IMG/VR virus record: IMGVR_UViG_3300018067_000002
Span: 1 to 50,490 of that record
Source: a virus
Length of the DNA: 50,490 nucleotides
Reading direction: 5' to 3' (one strand)
Shown here: in pieces, positions 23,860-32,041 of the stretch
Layout of the letters: every line of letters starts with the position of its first letter
How positions within the stretch are numbered: position 1 is the first letter of the stretch
Translations under genes and position numbers: made by a program
The notes under the pieces: generated by a model
Told to the model about the DNA's origin: nothing
Database searches by the model: none
Seen by the model: the letters and a program-made list of their open reading frames with translations, nothing else

Positions 23860-26295
23860 TTATGCCGCCCTCTTGATTGTGTAATCTTCTAGGTCCTTGT
23901 AATTGGGTCCGACCTTTGCTTCAGCCGGGATAACAATACTTCCTCGTGGGAGTGTGCAATTTGAGAAGTCAATGGGACGCTCGAAAGCTGGGATAGCGAT
24001 AGACAGATACTCGTCGACCTCTGTCTCCCGCACTAGTGCAACTAGTGCATCGTGCGCCTCTACGCAGATGCCTGTTGTAACTTTGTAATCGTCACCCCAA
24101 ATCCGAACATCACCCGCAGTTGTGTCACGGATTTCCAACAGGGCACGTTTAGTGTTATCTGTAATCGTCGACTGAGGAATCTGAGAGAAAGCCTCCTTTT
24201 CGAGTTCGTGGTCAAGACGTCCAAAGAACTGTCTTCGTCGTCCGAAAGGATTAATGAGAACACGCTCATTGTCTCGTATGGCTTGCAAGACTTCAAGATG
24301 GAAAACCTGACGTATCTTCGGAGAAAATGCGTGGAACGCGTCCAGTATTTGGCCTGCGCGCCACTCGGAAATCTGGATGTCAATGTGAAACTTCTTGGCG
24401 TCCGTATTGACGATCTGCATGAGGCGTTTCTTGCCCATTCCGTAATTTCCTGCATGACGTGTCGTCTTTCCCACAAACCGTAGCTCTTTGGTCACCCTGT
24501 CAACCGAGACATTGAAAATCATTGAAGCTGTCAGCTTGTGAACATCGGTCGTGTTGAACAGTTCCAATAGTTCGTAATCTGTCCCCAACAACGCAACGCA
24601 ACGGGCCTCGGCCTGCGACGAGTCGATCTCAACAAATACGTAGCCATCATCTGCGACGAACTGACTTCTTAAATCTGCACCCGTATCTCCATGCTTTGTC
24701 ATCGTTTGAAAAGCAAGGCCGACCTTACTAGGTCTTATGGGTGCTTTAAGGATCGAAGTTGACGTTCGACCCGTTTCCGCTCCGACAATTCTATACTGGG
24801 TTCGCATCCGACCATCGTAGTCGGGCTTGGCCTCGAGATAAGTTCCGATCGTTTTCCTTATTCTTCTCGTAAGGAGAATATCAGTGAGTATTTGTTTCTG
24901 ATCTTCTGTCTTGCAGTGGTTCCCTTGTAGCGCAACCAGTGTATCCTCAGACGAGTCTTTCCGAACCGGAAGACCCATGTCGTGGTATAGCAGGTGATTG
25001 ACTTGTTTGGGGCTGTTCGTGTTGATCGGATGACCAACGGCATCATTTAGCCTCGTCTGGCATTCTTCGAGTTGCGCGCGATACTTCTTACGGAGCGACT
25101 TGTTAATCGTAGTATCAACACGCATCCCAACAGACTCCATATCTCGATAGGCAATATGGAAGCGATTGACAAAATTGTAGTAGAAATCTCTGAGACCATA
25201 GACGTCAAGTTCTTTGTCCTCTTCTTCCCAGACCTCATAGGTGATAGCAGAGTCCTTCGCGTTGTAAAGGTATAGTCTATCGTAGCTGTCTTTCTTCGGA
25301 TTGAACTCACGGCCTTCTACCTTGTAGTATGGTTCCTCTGTCCAAATAGATGCAAGGAACCCGAGGTTCATGGGAAACTCTGGGTAGAGAGTGTGAGCCA
25401 TCAACATCGTGTCTGCATAGACGTTTGCAGGACGGAAGTTGCATGGCGATCTTAGCTTCTGATCGTCGAACTTGAAGTTCTGGCCGACTAATTTGTATTC
25501 AGGATTGTTGAGAATCTTCCCAACCATTTCCCACATCTGGACTAGCTCATGGTAAGGTATCCAGATTGGACTCGTATGGTCAACGAGGTTAATGAGTGGA
25601 ATCGAGATCGCGTGGAAGCGTGTGAATGCGAACGAGATGCATGAAGGAATGCACTTAGCTGTCTCGATGTCAGAGGCAACAATACGTTTGTCTGCATACA
25701 TCCGAAAGAAGCGAAAGACGTCAAGAGAATTCCTTGCTACATTCAGTGTCCTTGCAGGCACGCGGTATTCAGGGAACTCCGACTGTCGTGCAGCTTTCTT
25801 GAAGTCTAGCACGACGTAAGCGCGCGCTGAGTAATCAGCTACTTCACCACCTTGCTGTCTTAGTAGATGAGCAGGATGATAAGTAACAGCAACTTTGTGC
25901 TTATGGTTCGAGGATCTAAGAACGGAGCCACGGTATTGTTTAACTCCTGTTTTGTCAGTTAACGCCTGCAACGCAGTGTTGCCGAGTGCAAGTATGCAGT
26001 TCGGCTTCAAGACGTCCATCTCGTCCAGCAAGTCAGAAGTTGACTGAGCGAGAGACACGTCTATTTCGTTGAGCCGCTTGAGATCGTTGTCTGGAGGACG
26101 AAACTTAACTACGTTCGTCAAGTAACAGTCGTTCCGGTTGATGCCAGCTTCGCGTAACAGGGAGTCGAGCATCTCTCCAGACGCGCCAACGAAGGGGCGC
26201 CCAGCTATGTCCTCATCATAGCCGGGTGCCTCTCCCACGATAGCGAGCTTCGCTCCGATTGGTCCGATGCCTGGGACTTCTTTAGGTTTGTCCAT
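23860..26295 (-). CDS. Uracil-DNA glycosylase / family A DNA polymerase fusion
   Basis: The product has 811 residues. Residues 1-170 are a family 4-type uracil-DNA glycosylase: GEAPGYDEDIAGRPFVGASG (21-40) and TYHPAHLLR (138-146). Residues 200-360 are the 3'-5' exonuclease with D209/E211, N273/D277 and Y344/D348. The polymerase has YRIVGAETGRTSTS (about 501-514), motif A EIDSSQAEARC (D558), motif B R606-x3-K610-x7-YG (618-619) and motif C HDA (748-750), where the usual Glu is Ala. Four residues after K610, at the E. coli Phe762 position, sits His614, which is unusual. SPO1-type polymerases have a comparable UDG fusion. It overlaps the upstream gene by 14 bp. Confidence 0.92.
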   Translation of the reverse strand: MDKPKEVPGIGPIGAKLAIVGEAPGYDEDIAGRPFVGASGEMLDSLLREAGINRNDCYLTNVVKFRPPDNDLKRLNEIDVSLAQSTSDLLDEMDVLKPNCILALGNTALQALTDKTGVKQYRGSVLRSSNHKHKVAVTYHPAHLLRQQGGEVADYSARAYVVLDFKKAARQSEFPEYRVPARTLNVARNSLDVFRFFRMYADKRIVASDIETAKCIPSCISFAFTRFHAISIPLINLVDHTSPIWIPYHELVQMWEMVGKILNNPEYKLVGQNFKFDDQKLRSPCNFRPANVYADTMLMAHTLYPEFPMNLGFLASIWTEEPYYKVEGREFNPKKDSYDRLYLYNAKDSAITYEVWEEEDKELDVYGLRDFYYNFVNRFHIAYRDMESVGMRVDTTINKSLRKKYRAQLEECQTRLNDAVGHPINTNSPKQVNHLLYHDMGLPVRKDSSEDTLVALQGNHCKTEDQKQILTDILLTRRIRKTIGTYLEAKPDYDGRMRTQYRIVGAETGRTSTSILKAPIRPSKVGLAFQTMTKHGDTGADLRSQFVADDGYVFVEIDSSQAEARCVALLGTDYELLELFNTTDVHKLTASMIFNVSVDRVTKELRFVGKTTRHAGNYGMGKKRLMQIVNTDAKKFHIDIQISEWRAGQILDAFHAFSPKIRQVFHLEVLQAIRDNERVLINPFGRRRQFFGRLDHELEKEAFSQIPQSTITDNTKRALLEIRDTTAGDVRIWGDDYKVTTGICVEAHDALVALVRETEVDEYLSIAIPAFERPIDFSNCTLPRGSIVIPAEAKVGPNYKDLEDYTIKRAA

Positions 26296-26653
26296 CGTTC
26301 AACGGTGTGTTGAGAATTTCGACTTCTTTTGAGTTCCCTTTGCGCCTGTCGCGACGCATCGAGATCCAGAGAATCATCAGAACGCAGAGATCCTTTTCGG
26401 TATCCTCGACGCTCTCGTTCTTCGCTTGCTTGCCACTGTTCTCGAGGTTCGCCAATCGGTATAGCTTCTCGCCCATCCGACCAACGAAACCTGAGTCGGC
26501 AGAATCGTCGAACAGCTTCGACATCATGCCAGCAAACTTGTAGTTCCCGTAGGGATCGTCGTCCGATGCGTAGTCGAATGACTTGATGTTGTGCAGTTGT
26601 CCTGCTTCCTTCAACAAGTCGTAAAAGGTCTTGGAACCGTATCTATCACCCAT
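26282..26653 (-). CDS. DUF1599/nucleotide-modification-associated-like protein
   Basis: ATG 26653 has GAGGAAG upstream and overlaps the previous gene, giving 123 residues. The pattern GDRYGSKTFYDLLKE, KFAGMMSKLF, GRMGEKLYRLANLENSGKQA and ESVEDTEKDLCVLMILW resembles DUF1599/MazG-like all-helical proteins (conserved R-x-x-x-K-x-x-R and E-S-x-x-D-T-x-x-D). Members are linked to nucleotide metabolism or modified-base synthesis in phages. The exact reaction is unknown. It is coupled to the polymerase gene. Confidence 0.55.
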   Translation of the reverse strand: MGDRYGSKTFYDLLKEAGQLHNIKSFDYASDDDPYGNYKFAGMMSKLFDDSADSGFVGRMGEKLYRLANLENSGKQAKNESVEDTEKDLCVLMILWISMRRDRRKGNSKEVEILNTPLNDGQT

Positions 26654-26891
26654 TAACTTCCTCTTCTTCTTTTTCATCGTTCGACCACATCACCAGATTC
26701 CGAATGTATACGAAACTAAGGACCGCACTAAGTGGAAGTAAGCCCCACAACTGAGAGTGTAACATCAGGCTGAACCAAAAGACCTGATTGATGATGCCGA
26801 CTGTCCAAGCATGTGGTGACTTGTTACCTGCCAGCCACATGCTCGTCACAGTCAGACAGGAGATGAACCACGGTAGAATCTGCCAGAACAT
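26646..26891 (-). CDS. Small membrane protein
   Basis: The 81-residue product starts at the ATG of a TGATG overlap. It has three hydrophobic stretches (ILPWFISCLTVTSMWLAG, WTVGIINQVFWFSLML, LWGLLPLSAVLSFVYI) and a very acidic tail (SNDEKEEEEVNG). Trp and Gln placement resembles PnuC-like small phage membrane proteins, but transport function is not supported by any motif seen. It sits between HNH and DUF1599-like genes. Confidence 0.65.
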   Translation of the reverse strand: MFWQILPWFISCLTVTSMWLAGNKSPHAWTVGIINQVFWFSLMLHSQLWGLLPLSAVLSFVYIRNLVMWSNDEKEEEEVNG

Positions 26892-27157
26892 CAGATATGA
26901 CCCCAAGACTTTCTTCTGCCCTTATCCCAGCAGTCTCGAATGTTTTGTCGTCTCGTGCCTTCCCACAGATGTTCAGGTTCGACACAATTCTTTGTATCAC
27001 AATGGTGACAACAATCGTGTTTGGGTTTAATAGGCCGTCCAAGTTTTTGTTCTAACACAACTCGTGTCAGGCGCACAGTTTTACCGTTGCGCGTTACTAA
27101 TGGATAGCCATTGTTTAGACTTTTCCAAACAAGTTTACAAGGCTTTGTAAGAATCAT
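26891..27157 (-). CDS. HNH endonuclease
   Basis: ATG 27157 overlaps the upstream stop as TAATG with GAGAGGAA as ribosome site; 88 residues result. GYPLVTRNGKTVRLTRVVLE, LGRPIKP, CCHHCDTKNCVEPEHLWEGT and NIRDCWDKGR are the standard HNH_3 homing-type layout: His-His pair, central Asp/Asn and final His, with paired Cys for zinc. Either a free-standing homing endonuclease or a phage-adapted nicking enzyme. It is inserted neatly between two genes without breaking them. Confidence 0.8.
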   Translation of the reverse strand: MILTKPCKLVWKSLNNGYPLVTRNGKTVRLTRVVLEQKLGRPIKPKHDCCHHCDTKNCVEPEHLWEGTRRQNIRDCWDKGRRKSWGHI

Positions 27158-28431
27158 TATTCCTCTCTTATGCCGAGTCTTTTGCATCCTTTCGAGTAGC
27201 TATCCTGATCTCGATCAATACCAATGAAGGGACGTTTCATCTCCTTTGCTGCATTGGGGACAACGAATGATCCTGCGAATGGATCAATAATAGCATTACC
27301 CTCGAAAGAACACTCCTCAAGGAGCTTCTTTACAAGAGCAATAGGCTTTTCATTTGGGTGGATTAGTTTGACAGGAGGAACTGCGTCAAAATCGAAGAAC
27401 GAGGTATCCTGCACCGACCCTTTTAGTACAGGATTTCCTTTAACAGCAAGAAGAATAAACTCGAAATCACGCCCGTGTTCCCAAGCAGTAACACCTCGAC
27501 GGGACAGCGATTTGAGTTTTCTCCAGAAGAGTGGAGTTTTTGCAACGCGGAATCCAATCTTTTCCAACTCTCCAGATACTTTTCTGACTTCGCTGGGGTG
27601 ATCAGGGTCCGGCTCCGTGCGCCCAGCGTAATAGTGGTAGTCGTCCATCCCGGCGAACATGTAGAGGAATGAATCGTAACGCATGACCCGATACAGCTCC
27701 CTAAAAACGGGCAGGGTCCTCTCATCGAGTCGCAGACTGTCATCAAAGAATCTAAGCCACGGTGGGTCTGTAATACAAACATGGAAAGTCTCATTAGGGA
27801 AATGCTTGAGAGCAACTGCGCTGTCTGCACAGAACAGTTGATTCATCTTGAGACCGTTGAAATCCGACGCGCCTGCCAGTTCCTCATCGTCCATCCGTTT
27901 TACGGTGATGTTGACGAGGCGTAGTGCTGTGCGCTTGTCTTTGACTTTCGACAGCGACGGGTCCTGTTTAACAGCGCGCGCAAGCTGTAGGTCTTGTGAC
28001 GTCTTTCCAACGGCTTGCTGTAGCAGTGCGGCTGTGTCCTTGACAGACCAGCCAGTCTTGACGCGTCCGCCGCCTTGTTCTGGTGGCTTGCCGTGTAGCT
28101 TCTGTTGGAGGAGGTGCATTCGCTCGGTGAGTTGAACGGACTCGAACCAAGGCAAGTCAAATCTCTTGAGGTTCTCGTGGAGAACGATCTCCTCTTGTTC
28201 GTCGTCTGTCAGTCCTTCGTAGACTAAACACTCGACTTCTGTCCAGCCGAGGAGTAATGCTGCTCGTAGACGTTTACGACCCGTGATCAAGGCATACTGG
28301 CCGTTCACTCGGTGAACTGCTACGGGATGCAGTTGTCCTTGGTCGTTGAACGACTGAGCAATGCTCTGGATCTCGGCATCATCTAGGATCTCTGGTTGCT
28401 TGCGCGTGATATCAGTGATCGGAAGTCGCAT
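27157..28431 (-). CDS. ParB-domain/DNA methyltransferase fusion
   Basis: The 424-residue protein has a ParB/Srx N-terminal domain (1-100, with GRKRLRAALLLGW at 51-63) and a helical middle. The C-terminal part is a beta-class N6-adenine or N4-cytosine methyltransferase: DPPW at 222-225 precedes DPFAGS at about 383-388, with NEKPIALVKKLLEE before it. It probably marks phage DNA against host restriction or regulates transcription. The ParB part may guide site recognition. Gene and neighbours are translationally coupled. Confidence 0.82.
   Translation of the reverse strand: MRLPITDITRKQPEILDDAEIQSIAQSFNDQGQLHPVAVHRVNGQYALITGRKRLRAALLLGWTEVECLVYEGLTDDEQEEIVLHENLKRFDLPWFESVQLTERMHLLQQKLHGKPPEQGGGRVKTGWSVKDTAALLQQAVGKTSQDLQLARAVKQDPSLSKVKDKRTALRLVNITVKRMDDEELAGASDFNGLKMNQLFCADSAVALKHFPNETFHVCITDPPWLRFFDDSLRLDERTLPVFRELYRVMRYDSFLYMFAGMDDYHYYAGRTEPDPDHPSEVRKVSGELEKIGFRVAKTPLFWRKLKSLSRRGVTAWEHGRDFEFILLAVKGNPVLKGSVQDTSFFDFDAVPPVKLIHPNEKPIALVKKLLEECSFEGNAIIDPFAGSFVVPNAAKEMKRPFIGIDRDQDSYSKGCKRLGIREE
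28300..28317. repeat. Dispersed 18-bp palindromic motif, copy 3 (inside ParB-methyltransferase gene)
   Basis: GCCGTTCACTCGGTGAAC, a perfect GTTCAC/GTGAAC palindrome, lies in the ParB-like coding part. It encodes part of VHRVNGQ on the minus strand. Confidence 0.5.
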
Positions 28432-28450
28432 TTTGTTCTCCGAAAAAGTA

Positions 28451-28512
28451 GCTCAGGGCGTCGTTCCGGGGGTAGAGGGGTCGAGTCTCTATTGTAAGAA
28501 CTAGCCCTGAGC
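28451..28512 (-). other. Structured intergenic RNA or long-loop terminator
   Basis: GCTCAGGGC (28451-28459) and GCCCTGAGC (28504-28512) are perfect 9-base inverted arms. Between them a nested AGAG/CTCT stem with a 9-base loop is possible. On the minus strand the second arm is followed by TACTTTTT, so it could be a terminator or attenuator between the acidic-protein gene and the methyltransferase gene. No tRNA fold fits. Confidence 0.45.
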
Positions 28513-28518
28513 CACACC

Positions 28519-28704
28519 CTAGATGCTCGAGTCGTCGTCCTCGTCTACGTCGTCATCGTCATCGTCGTCGTCTGAATCGTCGTCATCGTCATCGTCCTCG
28601 TCTTCGAGATCGGTGTCGTCCTCTTCCTCTTGCAGCTCGGGAACCTGCTCTTCCAGTTCCTTCTGTTCTTCTTCGGTCGTGGGCTTCTTGATGTCGTCAG
28701 TCAT
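28519..28704 (-). CDS. Extremely acidic Asp-rich small protein
   Basis: ATG 28704 has AGGAG six bases upstream and gives 61 residues. The first 30 are Glu/Lys/Gln (TEEEQKELEEQVPELQEEED), the last 30 almost all Asp with a few Ser, Glu and Val. No Arg, no aromatic residue. It follows the ssDNA-binding-like gene. It might mimic DNA (anti-restriction type) or serve as a free acidic tail that recruits replication proteins, as the acidic tail of T7 gp2.5 does. Both ideas are inference. Confidence 0.65.
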   Translation of the reverse strand: MTDDIKKPTTEEEQKELEEQVPELQEEEDDTDLEDEDDDDDDDSDDDDDDDDVDEDDDSSI

Positions 28705-28748
28705 TTTGACTCCTGAAAAGTGTCTGCGTAGGAATGCAACGAACGATT

Positions 28749-28777
28749 GGTCAGGGGGATGGTAAGTCCCCCCGACC
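28749..28777 (-). terminator. Hairpin after the ssDNA-binding-like gene
   Basis: On the minus strand GGTCGGGGGGA and TCCCCCTGACC pair over 11 positions (one G-U) with a 7-base loop, a few bases after the stop at 28784. No T run follows, so it may be an attenuator or mRNA stabiliser. Confidence 0.5.
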
Positions 28778-28783
28778 ATGAAA

Positions 28784-29185
28784 CTACCCGATTGGACGAA
28801 AGTCGGCGACTTCGTTCTGAAGCCGACCCTCGTATTCACGGTTCTTCACGTAGATCATCAGCTTCTTGCCGACGGGATAGTTCGGATCGATCTCCGCGCC
28901 GTCGGGCGTGATCTTCTGGCCGCACGCTTCGACGAACGGAACGGCGAAGCCCATCGCCTTCTCGTTGAACAGCCGGTAGACGATGACCCCCTGGAGTTCC
29001 TTCCCGTCCTTGTTCTTGCCTTGAAGGATCTCGATCTTGTAATTCCAGTTGGTCGAGCCGTCGCCCTTGGAAGGCTTGACTTCAACCGACTTGACGACAG
29101 CCGGATACCAGTTGGGGTCCATGACGACTCCACGCTTGAGGTCGTCCGCAGTGATACGCATCTTCTGGCTTGGATTCACAGGCAT
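28784..29185 (-). CDS. Putative ssDNA-binding protein (DUF669-like)
   Basis: The 133 residues are preceded by GGAG. The layout of beta strands (YPAVVKSVEVKPSKGDGSTN, NYKIEILQGKNKDGKELQG, GKKLMIYVKNREYEGRLQNE) resembles an OB-fold of the DUF669 kind that accompanies Sak4-type recombinases. It lies just downstream of the RecA-like ATPase and upstream of an acidic protein. The codon use is GC-rich like highly expressed genes. No motif is decisive. Confidence 0.5.
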   Translation of the reverse strand: MPVNPSQKMRITADDLKRGVVMDPNWYPAVVKSVEVKPSKGDGSTNWNYKIEILQGKNKDGKELQGVIVYRLFNEKAMGFAVPFVEACGQKITPDGAEIDPNYPVGKKLMIYVKNREYEGRLQNEVADFRPIG

Positions 29186-29254
29186 TGTTTTTTCTCCGAT
29201 ACACAGTTACAGTTGGTGGTCAGTTAGTCAGGTCAGGAATGTTCCATCGTCCTC

Positions 29255-30109
29255 CTATCCGAAAGAGTTATCGGGAAGGGTCTGCTCGGTGTAAAGACCG
29301 AGGTGCCCCATGATGATCGGATACAGCAGGCCAAAGCGCTCGGCTTCTGTCGTTGCGTCCTTGCGCGCCGTAAAATCGATCTCGCTTGGAATCGGCAACG
29401 CTGTCTTGGCCCAATCTGTTCCGACGTTCCGAGTGATGACTCGATACATAGGCAATCCGGTATCGCCTAGACCGACGTCAAAATGGTATGCCTCGTCGAA
29501 GTATGCAGGGATTTCAGCGACTGTCTTCTTCGCACCTGCATTCACGAGTGTTCTCGAAAAGGAAATGTTACCCTCGCGTGTCTTGTTTGACACTTCGATG
29601 ACGTGAGCTGTCATGATGATGTGACACTTGCTTCCGCCTGAGATCACTCGGAGCGCGTCGAGGACTTGATTGATCCCGTTGGCTTCGCCTGAGTAGTCTT
29701 CGATCTGTGTAAGCGCGACGCCGCCTCTCTTCAGCTTTTGCTTCCCGGCTTCGCCTCTGGCAATAAGCATGAGCGAAATAAGCATACGTGACAGCGCAGT
29801 GAGCGAGTCCATACAGAGCATGGCGTATGGATTGTAGGAGATGAGCGAGTCGAGTTTGTTGCACAGGTCCGCCCATGCGCTCTCTCCTGAATACGTGTCG
29901 AACTTGATGCACTTACGATACCCTGCCATGTCAGGATGACCGAAGTGTAACACCAACGGACGAATACGTTGGTCGAGATCGAAGAAGTAAACGTCGTTCT
30001 TACCTTCTGAGTAAGACGCCGCCGCGATCGTCTTGCCTGTTCCTGGATCGCCCTTGAACAGAGCTACTTGCTTATCGCCCATACTCAGGCTGTCGAGTGT
30101 ATCTGTCAT
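29255..30109 (-). CDS. RecA-like ATPase of the Sak4 type
   Basis: The product has 284 residues with Walker A GDPGTGKT at 20-27, Walker B-like YAMLCMDSLTAL near 94-105, and a RecA-fold C-terminal motif HIIMTAHVIEVSNKT. This is the short, single-domain phage recombinase (Sak4) form that works with an SSB in strand annealing. Neighbours (ssDNA-binding-like protein, RecB-like nuclease) support a recombination-replication module. It starts at an ATGA overlap with the zinc-finger gene. Confidence 0.75.
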   Translation of the reverse strand: MTDTLDSLSMGDKQVALFKGDPGTGKTIAAASYSEGKNDVYFFDLDQRIRPLVLHFGHPDMAGYRKCIKFDTYSGESAWADLCNKLDSLISYNPYAMLCMDSLTALSRMLISLMLIARGEAGKQKLKRGGVALTQIEDYSGEANGINQVLDALRVISGGSKCHIIMTAHVIEVSNKTREGNISFSRTLVNAGAKKTVAEIPAYFDEAYHFDVGLGDTGLPMYRVITRNVGTDWAKTALPIPSEIDFTARKDATTEAERFGLLYPIIMGHLGLYTEQTLPDNSFG

Positions 30110-30390
30110 GGTAGCACCGTTGGAATCGTTGGCATCGGGAAGTCGAACTCCTTCTTCTTACGTGGCTTCCGAGCGTAACACGTCTTGCAGTGTGGCTTTG
30201 CAAGGAGACCATTCGTATCACGATAGACGATCATGATCTTACCGCAGACCCAGCAGATTGATTGTCTACCAACGACCCTGTCCTCTGGCAAGTAATGAGT
30301 GCAGTCAGGGAACATGCACGCATAGACGACGTACCCATTCCTACCGAGTTTCGTCCTCTTGTATTTATGAACGTGCTTTTGTGAGGCCAT
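30106..30390 (-). CDS. Small zinc-binding protein
   Basis: ATG 30390 follows GGAG and gives 94 residues. Cysteine pairs are CMFPDC (about 27-32), CWVC (48-51) and CKTC (69-72), suggesting one or two zinc sites. The ends are basic. It lies between the RecB-like nuclease and Sak4 genes, overlapping the latter by 4 bp. It could be a nucleic-acid-binding accessory protein. Confidence 0.65.
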   Translation of the reverse strand: MASQKHVHKYKRTKLGRNGYVVYACMFPDCTHYLPEDRVVGRQSICWVCGKIMIVYRDTNGLLAKPHCKTCYARKPRKKKEFDFPMPTIPTVLP

Positions 30391-30392
30391 TG

Positions 30393-31313
30393 TTAGTCTC
30401 CGAGCAATTTGGAATAGTCTCTCGTGTGCGGACTCCACGGCTCCACAACACGATACTTAGTCTGCATCGTAAACTCTCGAGCTTCAGGGATACGTGTACA
30501 AATCTGCTGGAAGATACAGCCAGCATACTTGTCACATGATGTGTAGTTCGGCGGCCAGACATCGTTCTCGGCATAGAAGGCGTAGACCTTCAGCCAATAC
30601 GTCGCCCAGTATTGCCACTCGTCAATGCGTCCTTGCGGATAGCTCATGACGATACGTTGGAAGCGCTCGCTTTCGGAGACAGTTTTCTGGAAACCGATCC
30701 GATTAACAATCATTCGTGGACTATCTAACGACCAACAGTAGCCCATGAACTGATTGCTGAGATCCGAAGGTGTTTCACGTCGGCTCGCTGTTTTGTGATC
30801 GACAACGATCCGTCCCATTGGACCATCTGCTACGAGGTCAACGATTCCCTCATACAGAATGATCAGTTGATCGTCCTCATAGAGCTTACGAGTAAACGAC
30901 TGCTCGACTTCGAGTGTGATCCATCCGTCGCCTGCGAAATGAAAAGCGTATGCACGGAACTGCTTGATACACTCGTTCCGATACTCCGGCTCCAAGTCCA
31001 TGTCAAAGGATGCGAGCCGACCAATCTCAGTGCATGTGTCAACCAAGTCTTTCATTGGAAGACCTATGAACTGAGCATAGGGATGTGGCATCTTGTTGCC
31101 GTCGACGGTCATGAACAGGTGATGCTCCTTTGGATTCGTGATCCGTCCGTAGTAATACGGGTGGAGCATCCGATGCATGAGATCACCTTTCTCAAGCGCC
31201 TCTGCTTTCTTGTGCGGCCTTAGATTGAGCTTGAACTCCAGATTGGTCTTACGACCGCAGGCCATTACGGTGTTGAGTATCTGGGAGTCTGCGACGATTA
31301 CTTTTTTAGACAT
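30393..31313 (-). CDS. PD-(D/E)xK nuclease, RecB/Cas4-like
   Basis: This 306-residue protein shows the RecB-family order: CGRKTNLEFKLNL, LEKGDLMHRMLHP (His of motif I), YEGIVDLVADG (motif II Asp), GRIVVDHKTASRRE (motif III D-x-K) and QFMGYCWSL (motif QxxxY). Four cysteines (near residue 19, then CDKYAGCIFQQIC close to the end) suit a 4Fe-4S cluster as in Cas4 and AddB. It is expected to resect DNA ends with the Sak4 recombinase. It overlaps the next upstream gene by 8 bp. Confidence 0.85.
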   Translation of the reverse strand: MSKKVIVADSQILNTVMACGRKTNLEFKLNLRPHKKAEALEKGDLMHRMLHPYYYGRITNPKEHHLFMTVDGNKMPHPYAQFIGLPMKDLVDTCTEIGRLASFDMDLEPEYRNECIKQFRAYAFHFAGDGWITLEVEQSFTRKLYEDDQLIILYEGIVDLVADGPMGRIVVDHKTASRRETPSDLSNQFMGYCWSLDSPRMIVNRIGFQKTVSESERFQRIVMSYPQGRIDEWQYWATYWLKVYAFYAENDVWPPNYTSCDKYAGCIFQQICTRIPEAREFTMQTKYRVVEPWSPHTRDYSKLLGD

Positions 31314-31611
31314 GTAGGTTTAACAACCTCGTCCAGTGCTCCATAGTAATGATATGAACTCCTACTTTCTGTGCGTAGTCGGAGGACTCCTTGTTGAAGT
31401 GTTCTACCTTAAGCTCGCTTGGAGCGTAGCCCAGAGACGGGACTGAGAGTGCCCACTGTATGAACTTGACGGCTTCGTCTGACGTCTTGAACTCACAGTA
31501 TCCCATCTCTGGGGTGTCAGCTGACGGATGATAGCACACAGCTACGCCTTCAGGAGTTAGCTCAACTCCTTGGAAGACGCCGAGCCGTTTGTGCCTCACC
31601 TGAAAACTCAT
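31306..31611 (-). CDS. Hypothetical early protein
   Basis: The 101-residue protein is mixed alpha/beta (GVELTPEGVAVCYHPSAD, FKTSDEAVKFIQWALS, SDYAQKVGVHIITMEHW). No family was recognised. ATGA overlap upstream and 8-bp overlap downstream place it in the nuclease operon. Confidence 0.6.
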   Translation of the reverse strand: MSFQVRHKRLGVFQGVELTPEGVAVCYHPSADTPEMGYCEFKTSDEAVKFIQWALSVPSLGYAPSELKVEHFNKESSDYAQKVGVHIITMEHWTRLLNLHV

Positions 31612-31799
31612 CGGTCTAACTCTTTACGATGTCGCTCCATACCATTCATGATGGAACAGCAAACGTGTCTATCGTCTCCACCTATTTCTAGCCACAGATC
31701 ATATCCATGACCTATGGCTTCGTCCTCATGACACGACTCGCAACAAGCTGGAAAGTGTATTTCTGGAAACTCTTTCCTAACTTCGTCACATTCCATCAT
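31608..31799 (-). CDS. Small Cys-rich protein
   Basis: The 63 residues include CCESCHEDE and VCCSIMNGMERH, giving a possible zinc site of CC-x2-C-H and CC. It begins MMECDE at an ATGA overlap. Short Cys/His-rich proteins of this kind are frequent in phage early regions; their function is not known. Confidence 0.6.
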   Translation of the reverse strand: MMECDEVRKEFPEIHFPACCESCHEDEAIGHGYDLWLEIGGDDRHVCCSIMNGMERHRKELDR

Positions 31800-32041
31800 G
31801 CCTTCTCGACGATGATGTTATGAACTCCGAGCGTCAGCTTCCAACCGTTAAGCACGACACTGACTGTTTCCTGAGGATTGACGACGACTTTCTTGTGTCG
31901 CTTGACAGCCTTCGCGACGATCTTCTCGGCTTTCGTCTTGCGCTTGGCGACCTGTTTGCCTCGATGCATCTTCTTGATCATCTTGAGAACTTTGCCCTTG
32001 TTCTCTGGCTTCTGCATCCAATGAACGCCAGTATGCGCCAT
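31796..32041 (-). CDS. Small basic protein
   Basis: The 81-residue product is strongly basic (KKMHRGKQVAKRKTKAEKIV, then AKAVKRHKKVV) and ends in beta strands (TVSVVLNGWKLTLGVHNIIV). It probably binds nucleic acid. The start is a TAATG overlap with the upstream stop. Confidence 0.6.
   Translation of the reverse strand: MAHTGVHWMQKPENKGKVLKMIKKMHRGKQVAKRKTKAEKIVAKAVKRHKKVVVNPQETVSVVLNGWKLTLGVHNIIVEKA

Noticed and set aside
26891-27157. HNH gene as an intron-borne homing endonuclease
   Set aside because: Neighbouring genes are intact and overlap it cleanly; no split gene or intron boundaries are visible.
28451-28512. tRNA-like element
   Set aside because: The arms pair, but no cloverleaf with an anticodon stem and T-loop (GTTCRA) could be drawn on either strand.
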